Shown in pieces: positions 39,096-49,400 of a stretch of 64,000 bases of DNA. Position 1 is the stretch's first letter. Each line of letters begins with the position of its first letter. Origin of the DNA: Stentor roeselii (Eukaryota > Ciliophora > Heterotrichea > Heterotrichida > Stentoridae); contig RSEH01000235.1 in NCBI GenBank assembly GCA_006503475.1, positions 1 to 64,000 of the forward strand, in the 5' to 3' direction. Below the pieces are notes generated by a model. That model ran no database searches. It worked only from the letters and a program-made list of their open reading frames with translations, and was not told the origin of the DNA. Position numbers and translations under genes: made by a program.

Positions 39096-41693
39096 TTAAA
39101 ATAGTCTAAACGAGTTCTCAGAGTGAATCGCTAAAGGTCTCATTTTGACTGAAGGCTTAGTCCTCGACCTGGCATAAAACAAAATCAAAAACAACAAAGC
39201 AAATATCAATATCGTTGCAATATAAACAACTCCAACAATATCCACCGGTTCAATTTCTCTCAAAGGTCCCCAAACCCTAATTTTCTTCAAGCTAAAAACA
39301 TGACTTTCAGGTTCAAAATCATCAACTTCCTGCTGAACATGAACATCGCCCATAAGATGTTTCATCCTTTCAGCCGAAGTTTCACTTAAGTTAAGTGAAA
39401 CTTCTTCAACTTCTTCTTCAACATGAATATCATAATCATAAGGCAGTAAATAATTCTCCCAGTTGCTTTTTCTGTTTTGAAAGAACTCTAAAAAGTTAAC
39501 CACAATCCACAAACAATCATATCTCACGCTGCTTCCATCTAAACAACTTGAATCACCTGAGATTCCAATTCCAAAGTTCTTCCAAGAAGCCAGGCCCACA
39601 ACGGCCACATCTCTGAACTTCGCGAGTTTCGGGTCTTGAAAAACTTGAGTTACTAAAAAGCCTCCTGCGGGAAAACGTGTTAACTCACTGCCTTGTGCGA
39701 ACTGATTAAAAATTACTGAAAACTTATCAGAGTTCACTCGACCTGTATCAGAAAAACTCTTTGAAGTGCTTAACTCGATGAAGTAAGGTGAAAGCAGCTT
39801 GTTTAAGGATAGGATGTTGCAACCTGCAACTCCTGATTGAAAATTCGACTTTTTCAGCTCTGATTGAAGAGTTTTTTCATCTGACCAGTCGGCGAAGATC
39901 ATGAGGTTTACATGGTTTTTTTCTAGGTCGTATTGGATTTTTTTTATTTGGTAGTCGGTGAAGTCCTTTTCTGGATCGATTATCAAATATGAAGAGTAAA
40001 GCTCGCCTCGGACTCCTGAGAAGTCAGAAAGTAAAAAATCGACAATATATCCCTTTTTTACAAGAAGCTCGTATAATTCAAGGTGGTTTGTGAAAGGATG
40101 GTCCCCTCTCCAGTCAAGCAGATACAATCCTTCCAGTTCATCTCTGATAACCGCTCCAGATTCAGGAAACTTTGCATTATGACTTAAATCCCAAAGAATT
40201 CTTTTGTTTTTTGCAGGTTTTCTTCCGCCTTTAATTTTAAAGTTAATGCTTGTCCTTAATTTTCCAGATTTGATAGAAATCTCGAAATCTTCTTCGTCAA
40301 ATGATTCCTTCGCGTATATAAAAACTGAAAGACTTGCAGTGTAAGCTTCGAAATTTCTTACTTCAGTCGTGACCTTCAGATTACGACCTTGTTTAATTGG
40401 AAGGACTTCAAGTCTTTCTTCAGCTTGACTCGAATGAAAAACTGAAAAATTCAGCACAATTGGAGGACTTTCCATATAAACCGGCTGAAGATTAAAAGGG
40501 TAAAAATACTTCAAAGTATTATCAAAATCTTCAGGAAAAGTTTGAATTTCATTAAAACTCGTGACATTCAAAGCAATCCTCGCAGCTTCCAAGTTCATTT
40601 TCCCAGCACCCTGGTCAAAAATCGATTCACCATCAAGTCGATCAGCAGTTCTAAGCAATGCGATTTTGATAGCTCCAGGAGTGAATTTATTAGGCTGTAA
40701 TAAGGCGACAGCAGCACTGACAATAGGAGTAGCGATAGAAGTTCCTGTCTTGCTAATGCACTCTCCTTTATAGAAGACTTTTATATTTGTTGAAAAAGTG
40801 ACCAGGTCAGGTTTGAATCTTCCCATTCCGTCGTTGATTTCCCATAAAGTCGGTCCACGACTGCTGAATTCCGCGACTCTGACTCCAGTTTCATCAAGTC
40901 CGCCAACTCCAATGACCTCGGCCTGGTCTCCAGGGTTACTCAAAGTGCCCAGTCCAGGTCCGTCATTCCCTGCGGCACTCACAACGACTACTCCTTGACT
41001 GACTAAATATTTTATCTTTGTCACGAAAGGTTCATCTAAGTAATTTATTCCTCCACTTGACAAGTTCACGATTTTTATCCCTTTTTGAATCACGTATTCA
41101 AAAGCTTCCAGAAACCAGGAAGTTTTTGATTCTTGTCCCTTGTTGAATACTTTTAAGGAGTGGATCTCTGAATGAGGGGCGAGACCTGGGCAGTCTTCGT
41201 TTAAACTTCCGATTATTGAAGCCACGGCTGTGCCGTGGCCTGTCTGGTCCTCACATGTTCCTTCGTCTGTGAAATCGACGCATTCGGAGATTTTTATAAA
41301 TTTTTCGTCTTTTGAACTGAAGCCTGAGTCTAATATCGCGATTTTAACACCCTGGCCTTTAGACCCTTCTTCCCAAAATGACTCAACATCGACTACTTCT
41401 GTTGTTTTGACGCCGTTGACATCTGAGAGAAATCTCAGAGATTTTTGCTCGATTAGGTTATCTTTGTAGACCCGGAATAAGGAAGTGTTGAAGTTGAAAG
41501 GTAGTTCTGATTCAGAACTCACTTTTAGCAGTGATGAGGACTTTTGTAAGTTTGACTCTTTTAGGATGAGAGTAGACTGAAGTGGCTGGGGAAGCAAGTT
41601 GAATAGATCTTGTTTGGGTTGGTAAGAATTGAATTCGAGGATTAGATCATATGACATTACCAGACACTTGATTACTAGCAAGTATTTATACAT
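39096..41693 (-). CDS. Site-1 protease (MBTPS1/SKI-1)-like subtilisin serine protease, type I membrane protein
   Basis: The product is 865 aa. Hydrophobic N-terminus (MYKYLLVIKCLVMSYDLI), a prodomain to about 95, then the S8 catalytic domain of about 100-390. D122 in AILDSGF, H153 in TGHGTAVASI, oxyanion N243 in SAAGNDGPG and S319 in TGTSIATPIVSAA are all present. The extended N-SSGGINYLDEPF and EFSSRGPT region and the long C-terminal beta-rich part match S1P/SKI-1 proteases, which cleave ER/Golgi membrane substrates such as ATF6-type factors. One C-terminal TM (about 825-847) and a short basic cytoplasmic tail follow. Likely Golgi or secretory pathway. The stop lies about 130 bp from the convergent H2B-like gene. 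Active-site residues are complete, so it is probably functional. Confidence 0.8.
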   Translation of the reverse strand: MYKYLLVIKCLVMSYDLILEFNSYQPKQDLFNLLPQPLQSTLILKESNLQKSSSLLKVSSESELPFNFNTSLFRVYKDNLIEQKSLRFLSDVNGVKTTEVVDVESFWEEGSKGQGVKIAILDSGFSSKDEKFIKISECVDFTDEGTCEDQTGHGTAVASIIGSLNEDCPGLAPHSEIHSLKVFNKGQESKTSWFLEAFEYVIQKGIKIVNLSSGGINYLDEPFVTKIKYLVSQGVVVVSAAGNDGPGLGTLSNPGDQAEVIGVGGLDETGVRVAEFSSRGPTLWEINDGMGRFKPDLVTFSTNIKVFYKGECISKTGTSIATPIVSAAVALLQPNKFTPGAIKIALLRTADRLDGESIFDQGAGKMNLEAARIALNVTSFNEIQTFPEDFDNTLKYFYPFNLQPVYMESPPIVLNFSVFHSSQAEERLEVLPIKQGRNLKVTTEVRNFEAYTASLSVFIYAKESFDEEDFEISIKSGKLRTSINFKIKGGRKPAKNKRILWDLSHNAKFPESGAVIRDELEGLYLLDWRGDHPFTNHLELYELLVKKGYIVDFLLSDFSGVRGELYSSYLIIDPEKDFTDYQIKKIQYDLEKNHVNLMIFADWSDEKTLQSELKKSNFQSGVAGCNILSLNKLLSPYFIELSTSKSFSDTGRVNSDKFSVIFNQFAQGSELTRFPAGGFLVTQVFQDPKLAKFRDVAVVGLASWKNFGIGISGDSSCLDGSSVRYDCLWIVVNFLEFFQNRKSNWENYLLPYDYDIHVEEEVEEVSLNLSETSAERMKHLMGDVHVQQEVDDFEPESHVFSLKKIRVWGPLREIEPVDIVGVVYIATILIFALLFLILFYARSRTKPSVKMRPLAIHSENSFRLF

Positions 41694-42063
41694 TTATTAG
41701 AATGAGGATGATTCGAAGGATTTTTACTGATTGCATTTTTTTTAATATTTGGTCTGGGTCATTGATTTCTTATTTGGAAATTTAGGGATTTGAAGATTTT
41801 TGAAATTTTCAGGTTTTTAGATTGGTAATAGGTTAGTGGGGTTTCTGAATTGTTTTAAGGGATTTGATTGATTAATTTATGAGATTTTATTCAGGGGATT
41901 GATGGTAAATTAATTATTTAATTTAGATTGAGAATATTTACAGTTTTCACTTTTCGATATGGATTCATTATCTTTGATAAACATTTATAAATTTCTCTCA
42001 TAGCTCAAATTCTAAATGCGAAAGGCCACGGTTAGCCCCACCTAAACCAACTAATAAAAATAA
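41694..42063. other. Divergent promoter region
   Basis: About 370 AT-rich bases between the protease start and the small gene at 42064. No coding or repeat signal seen. Confidence 0.45.
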
Positions 42064-42336
42064 ATGGGAAACACGACTCAAGCAGTGGTTTCAGTGGTAG
42101 AAGATTTAGAAGAAGGAGAAGCCTTATTCGAAGAAATCCTGGAGCCGATGTCTCGATCCGGTCTAGTGACTGAAATAAGTGAAGGAATATTTTCAGTAAT
42201 TCTCAATCAGGCCCTGGAAGTGATAGTAATCGCGTCACTCGGAACAATAAAGTTCTTAGCCACAAAAGACGACAGTGGCGAAGAACTTCTTGAAGAATAC
42301 GACCAAGACAATTCTTTGTGGAACCTCAGCGAGTAG
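42064..42336 (+). CDS. Small acidic protein, possible N-myristoylation signal
   Basis: The product is 90 aa. Starts MGNTTQ, which has the glycine-2 and small polar residue pattern compatible with N-myristoylation. It is very acidic at both ends (VEDLEEGEALFEEILEPM; EELLEEYDQDNSLW) with a hydrophobic middle (IFSVILNQALEVIVIASLG) that could be a membrane-dipping helix. Not recognised. It precedes TEX9 on the same strand by 54 bp. The ATG follows a taaaaataa leader like its neighbours. Confidence 0.5.
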   Translation: MGNTTQAVVSVVEDLEEGEALFEEILEPMSRSGLVTEISEGIFSVILNQALEVIVIASLGTIKFLATKDDSGEELLEEYDQDNSLWNLSE

Positions 42337-42390
42337 TTGAGATGTCTAATTAGTTAAATACTAAGCATATTTTATCTCACGTTCAAATAA

Positions 42391-43281
42391 ATGTCGCAAT
42401 CTCGCCGGGATTTCCTTTTAAGCAAGGAAGAAGAGCTAAGAAAACTGAACGAAGCCCTTGAAATGCAGTTTTCCTCAGCTGCTAATGTGATTAACTCATC
42501 AAATCATCTGGATTTACACCCTGAGGACTACCTCGAAGAAGAAAACCCTGAAGACCATGGAGAAAGTGAAGATAAAGAAGATTTTAATGAAGATAAACAA
42601 GCAGATTTAGCTGAATATGGAGAATATTCTGATACTCGTGCTGAACTTATCAGTCAGATCAATGAACTCCAGTCAATCATCAAGTTCCAGAAAGCCCGGA
42701 TACAAGCCTTGCAAGAAGAGCTCAATGAGTCAATGTCAACCATTAACGACCAGGCACAGACCATTGAAAACTTGAAGAATTTCAATAGTCAAGCCAGTGA
42801 AGATACAAAAAAACATTCACAACAACTCCAGCTCATGTCGCAAAACTTTGAAAAAATCAAGAAACAGTTCAATGAAGCTGTTCAAAAGAATAATTTACTT
42901 GAAAAAAATAATGCGGAACTTATTAAGGAATTAGAATCTCTTAGAAATGTTGAAAAAAAAGCTGTCAAAGATGCAAGTAGTAGGGATGTTAGACTTAATC
43001 GTCTTATTGAAGAAGTGGAAAGGTATAAAGTTCAGATCAAGGAACTTAAAAGTAATGAGGGAGATGTTAATGAAAGGAGTAAAAGGGAAGTTGAAAGACT
43101 CACACAGGATAATAAAAGACTTGAAAGGCAGAAAAATGAAATTTTAACGGCTTATAAAAAGCAACTCAAGTTGATTGATATTTTAAAAAGACAGAAAATG
43201 CATTTGGAAGGAGCTAGGCTACTTGCATTTAGTGAAGAAGAGTTCTTGAAAACTTTAGAACTTGGGGATAAGTATTATTAA
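42391..43281 (+). CDS. TEX9: TEX9-family coiled-coil protein
   Basis: The product is 296 aa. The start SRRDFLLSKEEELRKLNEAL fits the TEX9 N-terminal motif (LL-x-KEE-x-x-x-x-LN-x-x-L). The middle (about 85-270) is a long coiled coil. The C-terminal signature KKQLKLIDILKRQKMHLEGA with LLAFSEEEFLKTLELG is almost the textbook TEX9 ending. TEX9 is a centriole/cilium-associated coiled-coil protein of ciliated eukaryotes, consistent with a ciliate's basal bodies. Residues 45-75 are acidic and disordered. It is intact, and the size is slightly shorter than vertebrate TEX9. Confidence 0.8.
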   Translation: MSQSRRDFLLSKEEELRKLNEALEMQFSSAANVINSSNHLDLHPEDYLEEENPEDHGESEDKEDFNEDKQADLAEYGEYSDTRAELISQINELQSIIKFQKARIQALQEELNESMSTINDQAQTIENLKNFNSQASEDTKKHSQQLQLMSQNFEKIKKQFNEAVQKNNLLEKNNAELIKELESLRNVEKKAVKDASSRDVRLNRLIEEVERYKVQIKELKSNEGDVNERSKREVERLTQDNKRLERQKNEILTAYKKQLKLIDILKRQKMHLEGARLLAFSEEEFLKTLELGDKYY

Positions 43282-43777
43282 TTAATGGTGATTTGGAAAA
43301 ACTGTTGTTGATTATTTCAAAGATTGATGAAACTTCAATTTAAGGTAAGTGTAGTATAGTTAAAGTAAATTATTTATAAATATCAATAATCAAATTTTTT
43401 GAATTTTATGTGTATTAATCAATAGAAAATGAATAATAAAACATAAAAAATAGTAATTATTTATCTCTTGTATAAATTGATACAGTTTTATCCCAAGATT
43501 ATTATCTTAAGGTTCATTTATTCAAGTTGATGCTCTTGCCATAAATGGAAAAATATTTAAAATACATAGTACATCTAGATGAAATTATTACATAAAAATG
43601 AAGTTTTGTTGAGGAATATTGGACAATAACAAATCATTTAAGTTTTAATATAGTCTACTCTTTAGTGAGTAGATGAATAAAGTTTAAATAACATTGCACT
43701 CATAGATAAGAAACATTATTTATCATAAGTTTATTCAAGTTAAAACTATTTAAGTAAATAAATTTATGGTTTAAGAA
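43282..43777. other. Intergenic spacer (convergent 3' ends)
   Basis: About 500 AT-rich bases between TEX9 and the TPR gene. No feature supported. Confidence 0.5.
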
Positions 43778-46141
43778 TTACCTATACTTGTGAATAATAG
43801 TTTTCATATAAACTGTTTTAAAATCATTCTTTTTCTTTTCATCTAAGTATTTCTGAAGTGTTGATGAAATCATAGGATATTCATGAGCTATAGACTGCAC
43901 TTGTATAGTAAGTGATTTTAAATAAAAATGTTCCGCTTTTACCAAATCTCCTTTAATTGAAGAAATATTTCCAAGATTCAAATAAATTTTAAAGAAGTCT
44001 TGGTGATTTTCACTTGGAAATTGTTTTTGAATAGAGAGACTTTTGAAGTAGTATTCTTCAGCTAGAACAAAATCCTCAGTTTCAAAACAAATATCTCCAA
44101 GATTCATGAATGTTACGCTTATATCAAGTTGATTGTAATTACTTATATCTTGTTGAAGTTCAAGACATTTTAAATAGTTATTTTTGGCTAGTTCATGATC
44201 TTTTGTTTCCTTATAAACATCTCCAAGACTTCTGAATGTTTTGATGAATTCTAAATGATCATTATATGAATTTGATTGAAGTACCGAAAGAGCTTTGATA
44301 TGAAAGTCCTTAGCTTTTTCAAAATCTCTTTTTTTCAAATAAAGAGTTCCCAGTTCATTACATGCATTAGCAAATTTGATATCATTTTGAGGAATATTTT
44401 TCAATCTAATTTCTATATACTTTAACAAATACAGTTCAGCTTTAGATATTTCTTCTCTAATAAGGTAAATATTTCCTAGATTCATAAGAGCAATCTCTAG
44501 ATTTAAAAAATTTCCTATTTTCTTTGAATTTTTATAATCTTCAGTATCCATCTTTTGAACATTACAATGAATTAGGTTTTCCTCCATCTGGATGTATTGT
44601 AAAAAATATTTCTCTGCATTATCAAGATCATTTTTCTTGAAATAATAGTTCCCAACATTAAATAGTCCTTCTGCTTTAACCGGATGATCATCATCATAAT
44701 TATCCTGTGTGGATTTCAGATACATCAAATAAAAACTATCAGCTTTACTCTCATCTCCCTTCATTAAAAAAACATCTCCAAGTTTCATATAGGTTTTTGC
44801 TACATCATCACAATAATAAGGAAGATATTTTAGTTGAAGATCAAGACACATGGAGTAATAATACTCAGCCTTATCTATTTTTTCCTTTCCAAAATAAACA
44901 GTTCCAAGATTCATTAATAAAGTTGATCTTTCAATGCGGAGTTCAGTTGTGACCTCAGGATGAATTTCCAAATACTTCAAGTAAAATATTTCAGCTTTAT
45001 CGTAATCTTTTCTATTGAGGTAAACATTGCCCAGGTTTAAGTTTGCTGTAGCAATCTTTGAATGATTCTGAGGGAAAACTTGATTTAAAATTTCGTAGCT
45101 TTTAATGTAGTGTGCTTCAGCATTACAATTATCTCCTTTGTTTAAATAAAAAGTTCCAACACTACTAAAGGTATTTGCTAGATTTAGATCTGTTTGTTCC
45201 ATAATTTCTTGTCTTATTTCGAGACTTCTAATTAAATAATATCCAGCTTTTTCATTTTCTGGGCTTACTAAGTAAATTTCTCCGAGATTCATGCAAACGG
45301 TTGCAATCGATGGATGATTACTAGGGAAAATTTTTTGTCCAAGTTCAAGAAATTTCAAATAGAATTCTTCAGCTTGTTCATCAAATCTATGTTTAAAGTA
45401 AAAATTCCCAATATTCAAATAACCTACTGCTAAATCAGGGTGATCAGAACTTAAATTTTCTTTTAAAACTGAAAAATATTTAAGGTAATAATTTTCAGCA
45501 GAAGTTGTTTGGCACCATCCTGAAAATATTTCTCCAAGTTTCATAAAAACCTTTGCGATTTCCAAAAAATTTTCAGGAAAATGCTTCTGCTGAATTTCAA
45601 GACATTTAAAATAATAATCTTTGGCTATTAAAGGATCTTTCATATTAAAGTGAATAATACCAAGACTCATGAAAATCGAAGCTAATTCTTGGTAATTAAT
45701 TGGAAGAAATTCTTCCTGGATTGAAAGGCACTTAAGGTAACAATCTTTGGCCTTTGGTAAATTTTCTGATTTTTCGAAGATGATTGCAAGGCTTTTAAAA
45801 GCTTTTTCCAAGTGAATGAGTTGAGAGTGAATAGCTTTCTGTTGACTGTGAAAACATTTTAAGTAATATTCATAGGCCTGATCATAGTCACCTTTTTCAG
45901 TGTAGGATGTCGCAAGTTTGTAAAGGTTCGATTCAGAATCTAGAGTATCAATTGAAAGCTCTTCTAGATTAGCTTTATTTAAAATAGAAGTTTTAATAGA
46001 AAATTCTTTGAGTTCTTTTTCTAAATTTGAAATATTTTCGTCAATTTTATGATATCCTTTATTTACTTGCATATAATCTGTTTCTTGGTTGTTGAATTCA
46101 AGAGTATTTTGATTTATTGATAGAGCATCATAGTTTTTCAT
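43778..46141 (-). CDS. Kinesin-light-chain-like TPR repeat protein
   Basis: The product is 787 aa. After an N-terminal coiled stretch (about 25-50), the remaining roughly 700 residues are a continuous array of around 17 TPR units, mostly 40-45 residues. The pattern is LA-x-x-Y-x-x-x-GD-x-x-x-A-x-x-(Y/H)Y-x-K-(C/S)L-x-x-(Q/E), e.g. FMNLGDICFETEDFVLAEEY, MNLGNIYLIREEISKAELYL and LNLGNVYLNRKDYDKAEIFY. The 42-residue period with a helix B ending in YYLKxLEI is that of kinesin-light-chain/NPHP3-type TPRs. No catalytic domain is present, so this is a protein-interaction scaffold. Such long TPR chains are a large family in ciliates; partner unknown. Isolated on its strand, with intergenic regions on both sides. 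Confidence 0.85.
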   Translation of the reverse strand: MKNYDALSINQNTLEFNNQETDYMQVNKGYHKIDENISNLEKELKEFSIKTSILNKANLEELSIDTLDSESNLYKLATSYTEKGDYDQAYEYYLKCFHSQQKAIHSQLIHLEKAFKSLAIIFEKSENLPKAKDCYLKCLSIQEEFLPINYQELASIFMSLGIIHFNMKDPLIAKDYYFKCLEIQQKHFPENFLEIAKVFMKLGEIFSGWCQTTSAENYYLKYFSVLKENLSSDHPDLAVGYLNIGNFYFKHRFDEQAEEFYLKFLELGQKIFPSNHPSIATVCMNLGEIYLVSPENEKAGYYLIRSLEIRQEIMEQTDLNLANTFSSVGTFYLNKGDNCNAEAHYIKSYEILNQVFPQNHSKIATANLNLGNVYLNRKDYDKAEIFYLKYLEIHPEVTTELRIERSTLLMNLGTVYFGKEKIDKAEYYYSMCLDLQLKYLPYYCDDVAKTYMKLGDVFLMKGDESKADSFYLMYLKSTQDNYDDDHPVKAEGLFNVGNYYFKKNDLDNAEKYFLQYIQMEENLIHCNVQKMDTEDYKNSKKIGNFLNLEIALMNLGNIYLIREEISKAELYLLKYIEIRLKNIPQNDIKFANACNELGTLYLKKRDFEKAKDFHIKALSVLQSNSYNDHLEFIKTFRSLGDVYKETKDHELAKNNYLKCLELQQDISNYNQLDISVTFMNLGDICFETEDFVLAEEYYFKSLSIQKQFPSENHQDFFKIYLNLGNISSIKGDLVKAEHFYLKSLTIQVQSIAHEYPMISSTLQKYLDEKKKNDFKTVYMKTIIHKYR

Positions 46142-46440
46142 CTTTATATTCAGACCATTATCACTTTGATTTATATCAGTTCTTTCCCTTCTATTTACAA
46201 TTTGATTATATTAGAATTATTTACTGGAATGAAAATCATAACCTAAAGGCCATTTCGTTTTATATGCAAAGAATAGCAGTAGATAAACAAAATTTTTTGA
46301 GAATCTCTTTAATCTAATAATCAATTTTGATTTTTTTGACAAGGGGATAATTTATCAAAACAATCTCTTTCATAAATTTCTTTTTTCACTTTATCTTAAA
46401 TCTTTTAGGTATACAAAACCTTTCCATTTATACATAAACC

Positions 46441-49400
46441 ATGGACCCTGATTACAAAGCAAAGCTTCACCACCGTCTATCATCCTTCGAAAAAAACCAC
46501 AAACAATGGGAATGGAGCGACCTCTTAAAGTGGCTCTCAAGTTTGAAATCAATATGCGAAAAATACAATTCCAAGCTTTCCGAAGACATTCTAATCCCAA
46601 CCTCAAAACGTTTATCACAATGTTTAAACCCATCCTTACCCGGAGGTATCCACAAAGAAACCCTAAACCTTTACAACGCAATCCTAACGCAAAGCACAAC
46701 AGAAGACATATTAACTCTTTCCTCAGGTCTTTTTCCTCATTTCCAGTACTGCAGTTCGGAGAACAAGTCTTTATATCTGTCAATAATCCAGCAGCACTAC
46801 ATAAAAAACCCAGACCTTTCCCTTCTAACAACAGGAATCGTTTCATCTCTACTGACAGGGGCAGGGGACAAGCAAGAGACCCTTCTTCGAGTGATGGACT
46901 TGCTTGACTCCATTGAAAACAAGCCTCAGCTTCATTATTCTGTCTGGAGGTTCATTTTAAAATGTGCTGAATTCAGAAATGTCGGATTGACTTACATGCA
47001 AAAAAGAACCTCTCGACAGTACTGTGAAGAACTCATCGTCACCGCCTTGCTTCAGGCTCTTGATGATGAAAAAGTCATCAATAGACGACTCGCTTTAGAT
47101 ATTATTAAAAATTACTTCCCGGTTAGAGAGAAAGATATGATAACTGTCATACTCATGCATGGAGTATTTAAACTTTATAGAGGAAAAGACTATAGCGTCA
47201 TTAGAAGACTCTGGGAATGGGCTTATCCTGAAGAAGTTTCAGAGGCACAGAGAAAAATCGTGAGAAATATCGCGAAAGAAGCTATTTCTTTGATTTTTAC
47301 TGAAAATCATCAAGAAATTTTAGAATTTCCTGAAAAGTTGAAGTGTTCTGGGAAAGATTGCTTGAAAATTGTAGAAGAAATTTGTGAGTCTGAGGATATT
47401 GGAGATGATTTTTTTGATGAAATTTGTTTGGAATTCGTGAAATATGCTGTTGTTGATAAGGTCTTTCAAGCAGACCCTGAAAAATTTACAAGAATTGTTG
47501 AAAAGTACAAAAAAGTCATCTGGGAACGAATTTTGCAGTTTTTTAATGAAAACTTCTTAGAAAGTCAGTCACTCTGCATGGATTTCATTTGGTTCATCCA
47601 GAATTTTTTAGGACTTGACGACGACTACTGCATTGAAATCGTTAAAACCATTGCAAGTTTTCTTCACAAGTCTCAAAACTTTTCATTTTTTTTAGATTTT
47701 CTAGATGATTTCATCAGGTCCTCAAGAAACTCTTCTAAAGTTTCAGTAAAGTTAAAAAACTGCCGAAAAAGAATGACAAAACTTTTAAACTCCAATCAAG
47801 AAGCCGAGCTTTTAAAGTACGTTTTTGTCCTTTCTACTTTAATGAAGGACCATTCAGAAATTCTCGAAATAATGACATACTTGAAAGTCCTTTCTTCCTC
47901 CAACCTAGTCCTAACCCTGAAAACTCTTCAATTATTTAAAGAAAAAGCATTAACCGAAGATGACTTTCAAATATTTTGGTCTTCTTTAACACCTTCAGAC
48001 GACCGTTTAAAAAAAACCCTTTTAGACTTATTCGACTCATTTCCCGAGCAGTGGTCTTCAGGTTTATTATCTCAACTAGTATCAAAAGACCGAGAGTCTT
48101 TCATAAAATCTTTCATTTCATTTTACCAGTTCGCTTCAAGTGAAGACAATACAAAACTCTACAAAATCACATCAAGTACACGAATAGTAGTCAAAATGAT
48201 TGAAAGTCTCAGCGATGAAAACCCTTCCGTGCGCCATGCAGGGCGCGAATGGTTGAACCTGTCAATAAAAACACCCTGCTCAGTATTTGACCCGCTTCTC
48301 AAAACCCTTCTTCACAGTTCAACTCTTCGCACTAAATCCCCAACGATGACTTACAAGAAAAACTTTGACTCTTCTCCGATTTTTCACGCATTCACTCATT
48401 TAAACTCCTTGCTTCTTCAAAGCCAGGCACTTATCCACAACTCAATCAACTCACAACTGTCGGACTTGGCGAAAGACCTCAGCTGGGAACATGGTTTAAG
48501 TATTGAAAATTATTTCTGGGTACTTGTGCAGACGTGCTTTTTGTATATCAATACAACTACTGAGTTCTTTTTTGATGAGTATTCTAAAGTACAAGCCTCT
48601 GCTTGTGAAGTGCTTCGGGTTCTTGTTGGTAGATTGCCTGGAAATTTTTATGAGGAAATTTTAGATAAACTTGGAGAAACTATTATGAAATATCTTGGAA
48701 AAAATCTTGAATATTGTTTGATACCCGTTGTTTATGCACTTGTTAAACTTGGATTACCTTTTTTTCATCCTTCGAAACTTGCTGATGCGGCAGCTTTAGG
48801 AGTTTTGGCTAAGGAAAGTACAATTAGACAGCATTGGGGAAGGATTTTTAGTATCTCGTTTTTTAATTTAGATGTTTCTGCTGTTAGGGGATCGTCTATC
48901 AGTTATCTCAGTTTTTTGTTTATCAGCTTTTGTAATTTGATTAGTGAATTTGATGATCCTGTTATTATTGATACTTTTCATTCATTGATGAGAGTTGCTT
49001 TGAGAGATAGCTCGAGTCAGAAGGTCAAGAGTATGATTTTTATGAATTTTGAGAGATTTTTTGTGGTTTTAACAGCTTTGAAGAAAAGTGAAGACGTCTC
49101 CAGGATCTTCTCTGAAATCAGCGAAAAGTATTCATTAGAAATCGTCGGAATTCTAATAGACTTCTGGAAAAAGCACTACGAGGACAATTCAACAAACTGT
49201 GAAAAAATAATCCAAAAACTAAAAATGGACGCGCTATCATTAATAAAGCACATATTTTCCTTACAAAGCCAGAAGAAAATGAATGAAATAGTATTAGGAA
49301 AGTTAGTCTTCGCCTGCATAGAGCAAACCTGCAGCACGATCAAAACTCAGGAGATCTGGAAAGTGACTTTAAAAATAATGAAAAGTCTTCAAGAGTCAAA

